Position numbers and translations under genes: made by a program | Assembly (NCBI GenBank): GCA_043802925.1 | Contig: JAZDKP010000175.1 | Location: forward strand, 1-16,647 | Reading direction: 5' to 3' | From: JAZDKP01 sp043802925 | Lineage (GTDB): Bacteria > Fibrobacterota > OXYB2-FULL-49-7 > JAEUSG01 | DNA: 16,647 nucleotides | The notes under the pieces: model-generated | What the model saw: only the letters and a program-made list of their open reading frames with translations | Database searches by the model: none | What the model was told of the DNA's origin: nothing | Shown here: positions 1 to 7,955 of the stretch, one piece after another | How positions within the stretch are numbered: position 1 is the stretch's first letter | Layout of the letters: the number at the start of each line of letters is the position of its first letter

Positions 1-860
1 AAATCCGGGGCGGAGCCGCCGGCCGGCTCGTAAAGCCCAAAGCCGGTCCCACCCAGGCTGGCCGAAGGCAACATGCCCAGCGAGCCGCACAGCGCGGCCA
101 GCTCGTCGCTCAAAATGTCGCCGAACATGTTCCCGCACAGCAGCACGTCGAACTGGGCGGGGTTCTTGACAAGTTGCATTGCCGCGTTGTCCACGTAGAT
201 ATGGGTCAGCGAGACGTCCGGAAAGTCTTTGGCCACGCCGGCCACGACTTCGCGCCACAACACCATGGTCGTCAGCACATTGGCCTTGTCCACGGAATGG
301 ACCTTTTTGCGGCGGAGCCGGGCGTATTCAAAAGCCCGGCGGGCAATCCGCTCGATTTCATAACGGGTGTAGGCCATGGTGTCGAACGCGCGCTCCGAAG
401 GGCCTTTGCCTTCGCGGCCTTTGGGCTGGCCGAAGTATACGTCGCCCGTGAGTTCGCGAACGCAAAGGATGTCGAACCCCCGGGCCGCGGTTTCGGCCCG
501 CAAGGGGCAGGCATCCGCGAGCGCCGGATACAGGCGTGTGGGCCGCAGGTTGCAGAACAGCTTGAAGTGTTTGCGCAACGGGAGGAGGGCTGCGCGCTCG
601 GGTTGTTTTTCAGGAGGCAGGTGTTCCCACGGAGGGCCTCCTACGGAGCCGAAGAGAATGGCGTCCGAGGCTTCGCAAAGTTTGAGCGTGGAAGCGGGTA
701 ACGCTTCGCCGTGATGGTCGATGGCCGCACCGCCCACATCGGCCTCCTGCCAGGTGAGTTCGATTCCGAATCGGGTTTTTACCGCGGTCAGAACCTTGAG
801 CGCCTCGGCCATGACCTCGGGTCCGATACCGTCGCCGGGAAGAACCGCTATTTTTGCCAT
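1..860 (-). CDS. leuB: 3-isopropylmalate dehydrogenase, partial (C-terminus off the left edge)
   Basis: This enzyme oxidises and decarboxylates (2R,3S)-3-isopropylmalate to 2-oxoisocaproate with NAD+, the third leucine-specific step, in the cytoplasm. The 286 visible residues are the N-terminal four fifths of a protein normally about 355-360 aa long; the frame is still open at base 1. Family landmarks appear in order: PGDGIGPEV at residues 8-16, substrate-binding arginines at about R96, R106 and R135 (VRELTGDVYFG), Y142, K192 in DKANVL, and the metal aspartates D224, D248 and D252 (VDNAAMQL and GDILSDE). The GLYEPAGGSAPD end resembles E. coli LeuB. The ATG at 858-860 is preceded by TTAGGAATAG, an acceptable ribosome site. 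It is the last visible gene of the ilv-leu operon, 32 nt after leuD. Assignment to leuB rather than isocitrate or tartrate dehydrogenase follows from the motifs and the leuCD context. Confidence 0.96.
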   Translation of the reverse strand, partial: MAKIAVLPGDGIGPEVMAEALKVLTAVKTRFGIELTWQEADVGGAAIDHHGEALPASTLKLCEASDAILFGSVGGPPWEHLPPEKQPERAALLPLRKHFKLFCNLRPTRLYPALADACPLRAETAARGFDILCVRELTGDVYFGQPKGREGKGPSERAFDTMAYTRYEIERIARRAFEYARLRRKKVHSVDKANVLTTMVLWREVVAGVAKDFPDVSLTHIYVDNAAMQLVKNPAQFDVLLCGNMFGDILSDELAALCGSLGMLPSASLGGTGFGLYEPAGGSAPD

Positions 861-892
861 GATGCTATTCCTAACGGGTTGTTAAAAAAAGT

Positions 893-1414
893 TCAGTATC
901 GTTTGTCCGCGAATTCCACCCAGCCGCCGGCGTCGACCAGCGAGGCGTCAAAGTCGAGTAGCGTGAATGAAAACGGTTTCGTCTCGCTTCCGTTTTTAAC
1001 GGTCAACTTGCGGCCGGAAAGATCGATTTCCATGACCGTGTCGTTGGAAGGCGTTTTAAAAATCGCTTCGATGTCCGTCCGCGGCAGTTCGATAGCGAGC
1101 AGGCCGCAGTTGAACATGTTCTGCCGGAAGATGCGCGCAAAGCTTTCGGCCACCACCGCGGTGATGCCATTGACCTCCAGCGCCCAGACCGCGTGTTCGC
1201 GGCTGGATCCGCAGCCGAAATTGGCGCGGGAAACGATGACGCGTTTGCCCGCGATGTCGCGGCCGGCATTGAAACCGTTCACCTTCAAATCCTCGAGGCA
1301 GTGCGGTTTCAGCGCCTCCTTGGTGATTTCGGTCAGGTACTTGGCCGGGATGATTTCGTCCGTGTTGATGTCCGAACGGTCCAGGTATAGGATTTTACCG
1401 GAAAAGTCCTGCAT
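893..1414 (-). CDS. leuD: 3-isopropylmalate dehydratase small subunit
   Basis: LeuD is the small (swivel-domain) subunit of isopropylmalate isomerase, which with LeuC converts 2-isopropylmalate to 3-isopropylmalate. The 173-aa product begins MQDFSGKILYL and contains DINTDEIIPAKYL near residues 14-26 and the conserved GCGSSREHAVWAL loop, which helps bind substrate. The length fits the shorter LeuD type that pairs with a LeuC of about 420 aa. The frame stays open upstream inside leuC, but the ATG at 1412-1414 is chosen because GGAAGGAA sits just before it and the family N-terminus starts here. It lies 14 nt after the leuC stop and 32 nt before leuB, so co-translation is likely. LeuC and LeuD homologues also act as homoaconitase or citramalate isomerase; the adjacent leuB makes the leucine role the best call. 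Confidence 0.95.
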   Translation of the reverse strand: MQDFSGKILYLDRSDINTDEIIPAKYLTEITKEALKPHCLEDLKVNGFNAGRDIAGKRVIVSRANFGCGSSREHAVWALEVNGITAVVAESFARIFRQNMFNCGLLAIELPRTDIEAIFKTPSNDTVMEIDLSGRKLTVKNGSETKPFSFTLLDFDASLVDAGGWVEFADKRY

Positions 1415-1428
1415 ATCGGATTCCTTCC

Positions 1429-2712
1429 TTATAAATATTTGCGCGGGTCGGTCAGCACGCCCGTGATTGCGCTGGCCGCGGCCATGGCCGGGCTCATCAG
1501 GTGCACGGTGCCGCCGCGGCCCATGCGGCCGTAAAAGTTCCGGTTGGTCGTGCTGCCGCAGACTTCGCCGCTGGCCAGTACGCCGTTGCTCATGCCGAGG
1601 CAGGCGCCGCACGTGGGGTTGGTGACGCACACGCCCGCCTTCATAAAAATCGCAAGGAGTCCCGCTTTCAGGGCGTCCTGGTACACTTGGGGCGTGGCCG
1701 GCGAAACGATGGCGCGCACTTTTTTTGAGACCTGCCTGCCCTTTAGGATTTTCGCGGCGATGCGCAGGTCTTCGAGCCGACCATTGGTGCAGGAGCCGAT
1801 GTAGACCTGGTCCAGCGGCGTGCCCGCGACCTCGGTGATGTCACGCACCTGGTCGGGCTTGAACTCCACGGTCACCTGCGGCACAAGCTTGGTCACGTCG
1901 AGGTTCAGCGTGCGCGTGTATTCCGCGCCCTCGTCCGAGCGCCACTTCGCAAAGTTTTCCGCGGCCTCTTCGACGCTCTTGAACGTCCCTTTGATGAAGG
2001 GCCACAGGTACTTTGCCGTCACCTTGTCGGGCATGCAGACGCCCGAGGTGCCGCCCGCCTCGATGGCCATGTTGCACAGGGTCATCCGGCTTTCCATGCT
2101 CATGGCGCTCACGACCGGACCGTGGAACTCGATGACGCTGTCCGTGGCGCCGTTAACGGTCAGCTCTTTGATGACGCGCAGGATGACGTCCTTGGCGTAC
2201 ACCCCTTTGCCCGGTTTTCCGGTCAGGTTGACGCGGATGCTTTTGGGCTTGCGGAAGGCGCACACCCCTTTGAGGATGCCGACCTCCAGGTCCGTGGATC
2301 CTACGCCCGCGGCAAAGGCGCCGAACGCGCCGTGCGTGCAGGTGTGCGAGTCACCCATGATGACCGTGTCGCCCGGCCGTACGAACCCCTTTTCCGGGAA
2401 CAGGGCGTGGCAGACGCCGTTTTCGCCGATGTCAAAGAAGTCCTTGATTTTATGGCGGTGCGCCCAGTCGCGGAGGATTTTTCCCTGTTCCGCGGTCTTG
2501 CTGTCCTTGGCCGGGGTCACATGGTCAATGACCGCCTTGATTCGGGACGGGTTGAACACGCGATCCTTGCCGCGCCGCACCAGGTCGTTGATGGCGACCG
2601 GCGTGGTGATCTCGTGGCAGAAGACCGCGTCCAGTTTCAGGACATAGGTGCCCTTGTAGGGCTCATCGACTGTATGGGCGTCGAAGATTTTTTCAGTCAG
2701 CGTTTTTGGCAT
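1429..2712 (-). CDS. leuC: 3-isopropylmalate dehydratase large subunit
   Basis: LeuC is the [4Fe-4S]-carrying catalytic subunit of isopropylmalate isomerase, an aconitase-family enzyme. The 427-aa product is close to the shorter LeuC/HacA-like type (about 420 aa) rather than the 466-aa E. coli type. Visible motifs are HEITTPVAINDL at about 33-44, MGDSHTCTHGAFGAFAAGVGSTD at about 119-141, IGSCTNGR with C308, and TCGACLGM with C368 and C371; the last three cysteines are the expected cluster ligands. The ATG at 2710-2712 follows CAAGGAAAAAAG, a good ribosome site. It is 49 nt downstream of ilvC, and that spacer contains a 7-bp hairpin. LeuC and HacA sequences are similar enough that substrate range cannot be settled from sequence alone, but leuD and leuB follow directly. 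Confidence 0.96.
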   Translation of the reverse strand: MPKTLTEKIFDAHTVDEPYKGTYVLKLDAVFCHEITTPVAINDLVRRGKDRVFNPSRIKAVIDHVTPAKDSKTAEQGKILRDWAHRHKIKDFFDIGENGVCHALFPEKGFVRPGDTVIMGDSHTCTHGAFGAFAAGVGSTDLEVGILKGVCAFRKPKSIRVNLTGKPGKGVYAKDVILRVIKELTVNGATDSVIEFHGPVVSAMSMESRMTLCNMAIEAGGTSGVCMPDKVTAKYLWPFIKGTFKSVEEAAENFAKWRSDEGAEYTRTLNLDVTKLVPQVTVEFKPDQVRDITEVAGTPLDQVYIGSCTNGRLEDLRIAAKILKGRQVSKKVRAIVSPATPQVYQDALKAGLLAIFMKAGVCVTNPTCGACLGMSNGVLASGEVCGSTTNRNFYGRMGRGGTVHLMSPAMAAASAITGVLTDPRKYL

Positions 2713-2724
2713 CTTTTTTCCTTG

Positions 2725-2745
2725 AGACGCCCCGGTGAGGCGTCT
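2725..2745 (-). other. Intercistronic hairpin between ilvC and leuC
   Basis: AGACGCC at 2725-2731 and GGCGTCT at 2739-2745 form a perfect 7-bp stem with a 7-nt loop. On the minus-strand message the hairpin lies after the ilvC stop and immediately before the leuC ribosome site (AAGGA). No T tract follows it on the transcribed strand, so it does not look like an intrinsic terminator. It could mark an mRNA processing or stability boundary between the ilv and leu halves, or tune leuC translation. That role is inference. Confidence 0.5.
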
Positions 2746-2761
2746 TTACTGTGTTGTCTTC

Positions 2762-3862
2762 CTAGTTACCACCTCTGCCGCCCACGCCCTTGACGCCCTT
2801 GGCCAGGGCCTTCCCCTGGTTTTTGGGGCGCAGGGAACGCGCCGCAGCGCCGGCCTGCCACATTTCGGAATTGCGCATGGCGGCCAGTTCGCGGTCCAGG
2901 CGTTTCTGATAGTCCTTGGCACCGCAGACCGTGATGACACGCCGGGCCTCGGCGCCGCTTGTCACGGCCTTGTACAGCGCCTTGAAGACCGGGAGCGTGG
3001 CTTTTTTAAACCGGGGGCGCCAGTCCAGCGCACCGCGCTGCGCTGTGGCCGAGCAGTTGGAGTACATCCAGTCCATGCCGTTTTCATCGACCAGGCGGAT
3101 GAGGCTTTGGGTCAGTTCCTCAACGGTTTCGTTGAAGGCTTCGCTCGGGGAATGGCCGCCCGCACGGAGCACGTCGTACTGCGCTTCCATGACGCCGGCC
3201 AGGCAGCCCATGAGCACGCCGCGTTCGCCGGTAAGGTCGCTGTTGGTCTCGTGCTCAAACGTGGTGGGGAAGAGATAGCCCGAGCCGATGGCCACGCCCA
3301 GCGCAATGCAGCGCTCTTCCGCCCGGCCGGTCGCGTCCTGATACACGCCAAAGCTGGAGTTGATGCCCGCGCCCGAAAGGAAGTTGCGGCGCACATTAAG
3401 CCCGCTGCCTTTGGGCGCCACGAGGAGCACGTCCACGTTTTTGGGCGGCACCACATGCGTGGTTTTGCGGTACGTGATGGAGAACCCGTGCGAGAAATAG
3501 AGCGCCTTGCCGGCCGTGAGGTGCTTTTTCATTACGGGCCAGACTTTCATCTGAGCTGCATCGGACACGAGCATCTGGAGGATGGTGCCTCGCTGGCAGG
3601 CTTCTTCGAGGTCAAAGAGCGTTTTGCCGGGCTTCCAGCCGTCGGCCACGGCGCGATCCCAGTCCCGCTTGAAGGCCTTGGCCTGGCCGATGATCACGTT
3701 GATGCCGTTATCCTTCATGTTGAGCGCCTGGGCCGGTCCCTGGACGCCGTAACCGATGACGGCCACGACCTCGTTTTTCAGGACCCGGCGCGCCTTATCC
3801 AGTGAAAATTCCTTGCGCGTGACAACGCGTTCGCGGGTGCCGCCGAAGTTGATGATTGCCAT
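2762..3862 (-). CDS. ilvC: Ketol-acid reductoisomerase (Bacteroidota/Fibrobacter-type)
   Basis: This enzyme isomerises and reduces 2-acetolactate (or 2-aceto-2-hydroxybutyrate) to the dihydroxy acid with NAD(P)H and Mg2+. The 366-aa protein has a Rossmann GYGVQGPAQALN at residues 37-48, the SHGF histidine at 125, the metal-binding DLTGERG at 209-215 and the helical-domain EAFNETVEELTQSL stretch at 241-254. The NFGGxxExVVTRxEF start and the SEMWQAGAAARSLRPKNQ end match the type I recall from Bacteroidota and Fibrobacter, neither the 330-aa short class nor the 490-aa E. coli class. After that usual end, a 17-residue Gly/Lys-rich tail (350-366) is added. Start: ATG at 3860-3862 with AAAGGAG at 3870-3876, 7 nt away. 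The gene lies 39 nt after ilvN and 49 nt before leuC. Confidence 0.97.
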   Translation of the reverse strand: MAIINFGGTRERVVTRKEFSLDKARRVLKNEVVAVIGYGVQGPAQALNMKDNGINVIIGQAKAFKRDWDRAVADGWKPGKTLFDLEEACQRGTILQMLVSDAAQMKVWPVMKKHLTAGKALYFSHGFSITYRKTTHVVPPKNVDVLLVAPKGSGLNVRRNFLSGAGINSSFGVYQDATGRAEERCIALGVAIGSGYLFPTTFEHETNSDLTGERGVLMGCLAGVMEAQYDVLRAGGHSPSEAFNETVEELTQSLIRLVDENGMDWMYSNCSATAQRGALDWRPRFKKATLPVFKALYKAVTSGAEARRVITVCGAKDYQKRLDRELAAMRNSEMWQAGAAARSLRPKNQGKALAKGVKGVGGRGGN

Positions 3863-3901
3863 TGTGAAACTCCTTTAGTAAAAAATTAATATCGATATCA
3901 C

Positions 3902-4396
3902 TTACACTTCCGGATCGCTGACCGCCACTTTGCCCGTGCGTACCAGCTCCTTGATGCCGTACGGTTTGAGGAGCTCCACAAACCGGTCGATTTTCCGGCT
4001 GGGACCCGACAGGTCGATGGTCATGGTCTCCGTGGCCACGTCCACTATTTTTGCGCGGAAGGTGGCCGCGAGCTGGAACAGGTCGGACCGCCCCTTCTGG
4101 CACGAGACCTTGACCAGGATGAACTCGCGGATGATGTAGTTGTTCTTGTGCGAGATGTCGGACACCTTGATGATGTCAATCAGCTTGTTGAGCTGTTTGG
4201 TCACCTGCTCCACGCGCTCCTCGGTTCCCTTGACAACAATGTACACCTTGTAAATGTCGGCGTTTTCCGTGGGCGCGGCGATGATGCTTTCAATATTATA
4301 GCTGCGCGCCGAAAAAAGCCCGGTGATGCGCGCGATGACGCCCACCCGGTTCAGGACCGTCAGGATGATGGTATGCTGTTCATCATGCTCTTTCAT
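3902..4396 (-). CDS. ilvN: Acetolactate synthase regulatory (small) subunit
   Basis: The 164-aa small subunit binds the catalytic IlvB subunit, raises its activity and confers feedback inhibition, usually by valine. Residues 8-80 are the ACT domain: TIILTVLNRVGVIARITGLF and RSYNIESI are the family signature and include the region that forms the valine site. Residues 85-160 match the C-terminal small-subunit domain (IIREFILVKV, GRSDLFQLAATFRAKIVDV). The ATG at 4394-4396 lies inside ilvB and the genes overlap by 14 nt, so translation is probably coupled and the subunits made in fixed ratio. The same frame extends further into ilvB, but the family N-terminus begins here. The name ilvH would be equally valid. 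Confidence 0.95.
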   Translation of the reverse strand: MKEHDEQHTIILTVLNRVGVIARITGLFSARSYNIESIIAAPTENADIYKVYIVVKGTEERVEQVTKQLNKLIDIIKVSDISHKNNYIIREFILVKVSCQKGRSDLFQLAATFRAKIVDVATETMTIDLSGPSRKIDRFVELLKPYGIKELVRTGKVAVSDPEV

Positions 4397-6137
4397 TGTT
4401 GTCCCCCATGATGATGTCATCGATGGATTTTCCCGCGGGTACCATCGGGTAAACGTTTTCCGTCTGTTTGACCAGGAATTCCATGAGCACGGGCCCTTTA
4501 TGACGGAAGCCCTCCTTGAGCACCTTTTCCACCTCCGCGGGCCTATCGGTCCGCAAGCCGTGTACCCCGCAGGCCTCAGCCAGCTTGACAAAATCAGGAA
4601 GGTAGGGCGCAGGGCAGTGGCCGTGCGGCCCTTTGCAGTGCCGGGGGCAGTCCGGGGTCTGCCGGAGACAGGTCTTGGAGTAGTGCTTTTCCCAGAAGAA
4701 CTCCTGCCATTGCCGCACCATGCCCAGATACATGTTGTTGAGCAGCACAATCTTTACCGGGATGCGGTTCAAGGCGCAGGTGGTCAGTTCCTGCATGTTC
4801 ATTTGCAGGCTGCCGTCGCCGGCCACGGCCACGACCAGCCGTTCGGGATAGGCCACGGCCGCGCCCATGGCCGCGGGAAAGCCGAAACCCATGGTGCCCA
4901 GCCCTCCGGAACTGATAAAGCCGCGTGGTCGCCGGTGGTTGTAAAAGAGCGCGGACCACATCTGGTTTTGCCCCACTTCGGTGGTGATGATGGCGTCGTC
5001 GTCCGCGAGTTCACTCACCTTTTCAACGACAAACTGCGGGTGGATTTCGCCGGTCATGTCCTGCTGATAGGCCAGGGGGTGTTTTTGCTTCCACTCCTCC
5101 ACCTGCCGGTTCCAGTCATCCGGAAGGCGTTCGGCCACCTTTTCAATGAGCTCGGCCAGGACCTGCCGGGCGTCGCCCACAATGGGGAGGTCGGCTTTTT
5201 TATTTTTGCCGATCTCCGCCGGGTCCACGTCCACATGTGCAATCTGGGCCTTGGGGGCGAACGTTTTGAGGTCTCCGGTCACGCGGTCATCAAAGCGCGT
5301 CCCTATTGCGATGAGCAGATCGCATGTCTGGATTGCATAGTTGGCGGCCACGGTGCCATGCATGCCCGGCATGCCCAGGAACAGCTTTTCGCGCGTGGGC
5401 ACGGAACCGAGTCCCATGAGCGTGACCACAACCGGGATGTGGGTCTTGTGCATGAACGCCAGCAACTCCCGGCTCGCTTCGGAAAGGATGATGCCGCCGC
5501 CTGTGTACAACAGCGGCTTTTTGGCGTGCGCGATGGCATGGGCCAGCTTGTCGATTTGCCGCGGATTGCCCTGCACCGTGGGCTTGTAGCCCGGCAGGTC
5601 CACCTCCTCGGGGTAGACGTAGTCCTTGAGCGTGGCATTGGTGATGTCCACGGGCAGGTCGATGGAGACCGGCCCGGGCCGCCCGGTGCGCGCGATGTGG
5701 AACGCCTCCTTGACTATGCGTGCAATGTCCTCGATACGCGACACCAGGTAGTTGTGCTTGCAGATGGATCGCGTGAGGCCCAGCATGTCCGCTTCCTGGA
5801 AGGCGTCGGTGCCGATGACCGCGGTCTTGACCTGGCCGCTGATGACCACGATGGGCACGGAGTCGAGTTTGGCCGTGGCGATGCCGGTGATGGTATTGGT
5901 GGCCCCGGGGCCGCTGGTGACCAGGCAGACGCCCACCCGGCCCGTGGCGCGGGCGTAGCCGTCGGCTGCGTGCGTGGCGCCCTGTTCGTGGCGCGTCAAT
6001 ATGAGGTCGATGCCCTTGGTGCGGTACAGCACGTCAAAAATGGGGATGACCACCCCGCCCGGGTATCCGAACAGAACGTCCACCCCTTCCTTTTTCAGGG
6101 CGTCGATGAGTATTTCACCGCCGGTCATGGTTGGCAT
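4383..6137 (-). CDS. ilvB: Acetolactate synthase catalytic (large) subunit with Cys-rich insert
   Basis: This thiamine-diphosphate and FAD enzyme condenses two pyruvates, or pyruvate with 2-oxobutyrate, at the first common branched-chain step. The 584-aa protein shows the catalytic glutamate E51 in RHEQGATHAADGYAR, SGPGATN at 75-81, the FAD-domain region at about 190-330, and the ThDP/Mg signature from GDGSLQMNMQEL (440-451) to LLNN (465-468). MVRQWQEFFWEKHYS at 473-487 is the expected acetolactate synthase stretch. It is followed by an unusual insert with C490, C497, C501 and C508 before the normal PDFVKLAEA resumes. The ATG at 6135-6137 is supported by AAGGAG at 6144-6149, 6 nt upstream; a second in-frame ATG lies 9 nt later. 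The start overlaps ilvD by 23 nt and the end overlaps ilvN by 14 nt, which fits a coupled operon. Confidence 0.97.
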   Translation of the reverse strand: MPTMTGGEILIDALKKEGVDVLFGYPGGVVIPIFDVLYRTKGIDLILTRHEQGATHAADGYARATGRVGVCLVTSGPGATNTITGIATAKLDSVPIVVISGQVKTAVIGTDAFQEADMLGLTRSICKHNYLVSRIEDIARIVKEAFHIARTGRPGPVSIDLPVDITNATLKDYVYPEEVDLPGYKPTVQGNPRQIDKLAHAIAHAKKPLLYTGGGIILSEASRELLAFMHKTHIPVVVTLMGLGSVPTREKLFLGMPGMHGTVAANYAIQTCDLLIAIGTRFDDRVTGDLKTFAPKAQIAHVDVDPAEIGKNKKADLPIVGDARQVLAELIEKVAERLPDDWNRQVEEWKQKHPLAYQQDMTGEIHPQFVVEKVSELADDDAIITTEVGQNQMWSALFYNHRRPRGFISSGGLGTMGFGFPAAMGAAVAYPERLVVAVAGDGSLQMNMQELTTCALNRIPVKIVLLNNMYLGMVRQWQEFFWEKHYSKTCLRQTPDCPRHCKGPHGHCPAPYLPDFVKLAEACGVHGLRTDRPAEVEKVLKEGFRHKGPVLMEFLVKQTENVYPMVPAGKSIDDIIMGDNNERA

Positions 6138-7815
6138 AGTCTTCTCCTTGTCCTTTCAGCACCGCGCCCTTGTCCGCGGACAGGGCGAGGCCGGCATAAC
6201 GTCCCAGTGCGCCAGTGTTGACGCGGGGCTTGCGTGGCTTCCACTGACGGCTTCGTTTGTCCATTTCAAGCTTCGATATTTTCACGGTCAGCTTTCCCCG
6301 AGGGATATCGAGTGACACGATATCGCCATCTTTAAGCAGCGCGATGGGCCCGCCTTCCGCGGCTTCCGGTGAAATATGGCCGATACAAGCGCCGCGCGTG
6401 CCGCCCGAAAAGCGGCCGTCCGTTATCAATGCCACGCTTTCGCCCAGGCCCCGGCCCATGATATACGACGTGGGGGACAACATCTCCTGCATGCCCGGCC
6501 CCCCTTTGGGCCCTTCGTACCGGATGACCACCACATGGCCCGCCTTCACTTTGCCCGCAAGGATGCCGTCGCCCGCCTCTTCCTGGCTGTTGAAAATGAT
6601 TGCCGGGCCTTCGAACACGCGCATTTTTTCTGCCACGCCCGCGAATTTGACCACGCTGCCTTTTGGCGCCAGGTTGCCGTACAGGATGGCGAGCCCGCCG
6701 GTTTTACTGTAGGCGTTGTCGAGAGAGCGGATGACCGCCTTGTCTCGAATAGCCGCGGACTTGATGTTTTCACCGAGTGTTTTCCCGGTCACTGTTTTAG
6801 ACTTCAGGTCGATCAGCCCTTTTATTTTTGCCACTTCCTTTAGGATGGCGCGGACCCCCCCGGCGCGATCCACATCCTCGATGTGATAGGCGCTGGACGG
6901 CGAGACCTTGCAGATATTGGGCGTCCGGTGCGAGAGCGCGTTCATGCGTGACATGTCGTAGTTCACCCCCGCCTCATGCGCCACGGCCAGTGAATGAAGC
7001 ACCGTGTTGGTGGAGCCGCCCATGGCCATATCGAGCACCATGGCGTTGTCGAGCGACGCCTGAGTCACGATGTCGCGCGGCTTCAGGTTTTCTTTCACCA
7101 TTTGCACGATGCGGCGGCCTGCGGTCTCGTAAAGCCGGTTGCGGCGGGGGTCCTGGGCCAGCACCGTGCCGTTGCCGGGAAGCGCCATGCCAAGGGCCTC
7201 GCAGAGACAGTTCATGGAGTTGGCCGTGAACATGCCCGAGCAGCTGCCGCAGCCGGGGCAGGCGGTGCGCTCGAGGTTGAGGAGCCCGGCGGCCGTCATT
7301 TTCTTTTCCTTTAACGCGGCCACGCCTTCAAACACGGTGATGAGGTCCGTGGCTTTTCCATCGGCGGATTTACCCGCGCGCATGGGGCCGCCCGAAACGA
7401 AAATAGTCGGGACATTGACGCGCATGGACGCCATGAGCATACCGGGCACGACTTTGTCGCAGTTGGGGATGCAGACCATGCCGTCGAAGCAATGGGCGCG
7501 GAGCATGGTCTCGACCGCGTCCGCGATGATTTCGCGCGACAACAGGCTGTAGCGCATGCCCATGTGGCCCATGGCGATGCCGTCGCAAACCGCGATGGTG
7601 TTAAAAACAAAGGGCACGCCCCCGGCCCGGATGACCGCCTGCTTGACCCGTTCGCCTATGGTGTTGAGGTGCGCATGGCCGGGTACAACGTCGGTATAGG
7701 AGTTGGCGATGGCGATGAAGGGCTTGCCAAAGTCCTTTTCCCGGACCCCGCAGGCGCGGAGCAGCGATCGGTGGGGGGCGCGTTCAAGACCTTTTTTGAT
7801 GGTGTCGCTTTTCAT
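6115..7815 (-). CDS. ilvD: Dihydroxy-acid dehydratase
   Basis: IlvD dehydrates 2,3-dihydroxyisovalerate and 2,3-dihydroxy-3-methylvalerate to the 2-oxo acids that precede valine, leucine and isoleucine. The 566-aa product begins MKSDTIKKGLERAPHRSLLRA and carries VCDGIAMGHMGM at 76-87, IPNCDKVVPGM with C119, and CPGCGSCSGMFTANSMNCL at 186-204 with C192; C119 and C192 are the conserved iron-sulfur positions. At 45-47 it reads PGH, as in E. coli IlvD, where plant and mycobacterial [2Fe-2S] enzymes have PCN. That suggests the E. coli-like branch. An in-frame TTG at 7830 exists, but the ATG at 7813-7815 is preferred: AAGGGA lies 6 nt before it and the family N-terminus starts there. It is the first enzyme gene of the operon, 57 nt past the attenuator T tract. 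Confidence 0.96.
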   Translation of the reverse strand: MKSDTIKKGLERAPHRSLLRACGVREKDFGKPFIAIANSYTDVVPGHAHLNTIGERVKQAVIRAGGVPFVFNTIAVCDGIAMGHMGMRYSLLSREIIADAVETMLRAHCFDGMVCIPNCDKVVPGMLMASMRVNVPTIFVSGGPMRAGKSADGKATDLITVFEGVAALKEKKMTAAGLLNLERTACPGCGSCSGMFTANSMNCLCEALGMALPGNGTVLAQDPRRNRLYETAGRRIVQMVKENLKPRDIVTQASLDNAMVLDMAMGGSTNTVLHSLAVAHEAGVNYDMSRMNALSHRTPNICKVSPSSAYHIEDVDRAGGVRAILKEVAKIKGLIDLKSKTVTGKTLGENIKSAAIRDKAVIRSLDNAYSKTGGLAILYGNLAPKGSVVKFAGVAEKMRVFEGPAIIFNSQEEAGDGILAGKVKAGHVVVIRYEGPKGGPGMQEMLSPTSYIMGRGLGESVALITDGRFSGGTRGACIGHISPEAAEGGPIALLKDGDIVSLDIPRGKLTVKISKLEMDKRSRQWKPRKPRVNTGALGRYAGLALSADKGAVLKGQGEDYANHDRR

Positions 7816-7872
7816 GGCTTTTCCCTTCAAAATATAAGACCCTAAAAATAGCCTATTCCCGCTTTCAACTTC

Positions 7873-7916
7873 AAAACAAAAACCCCCTTCCGCTTCTTTT
7901 GGGAGCGAAAGGGGGT
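7873..7916 (-). terminator. Attenuator: intrinsic terminator in the ilv leader
   Basis: On the minus strand ACCCCCTTTCGC (7916-7905) pairs with GCGGAAGGGGGT (7893-7882) in a 12-bp stem with one G-U pair and an 11-nt loop, followed directly by TTTTTGTTTT (7882-7873). This is a strong intrinsic terminator placed between the leader peptide and ilvD, so it can stop transcription before the operon. Its 5' arm is also the partner of an upstream antiterminator strand, so the two folds exclude each other. Confidence 0.9.
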
Positions 7917-7955
7917 CTGATTTGACCGTTGGTAAGTTTGTTACCCTTCCGCTCC
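7902..7955 (-). promoter_or_regulatory. Antiterminator hairpin of the ilv attenuator
   Basis: GGAGCGGAAGGG (7955-7944) can pair with CCCTTTCGCTCC (7913-7902), giving a 12-bp stem with one G-U pair and a 30-nt loop. The 3' strand takes most of the terminator's 5' arm, so this fold blocks the terminator. The 5' strand is made of the last sense codons of the leader peptide (GGA GCG GAA GGG) just before its stop. A ribosome that reaches the stop codon would cover it and let the terminator form; one stalled upstream on the Leu/Ile/Val codons would leave it free. The pairing is visible in the sequence; the mechanism is inferred from the classical trp/leu/ilv attenuation model. Confidence 0.85.

Noticed and set aside
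4323..6221. A 632-codon open frame on the plus strand opposite ilvB
   Set aside because: It is wholly antisense to a clear acetolactate synthase gene, has no recognisable domains, and arises from GC-rich codon bias. The same applies to the 356-codon plus-strand frame opposite ilvC (2735-3805).
7816..7830. TTG at 7830 as the ilvD start
   Set aside because: The ATG at 7815 has a good ribosome site 6 nt away, which the TTG start would overlap, and the family N-terminus fits the ATG.
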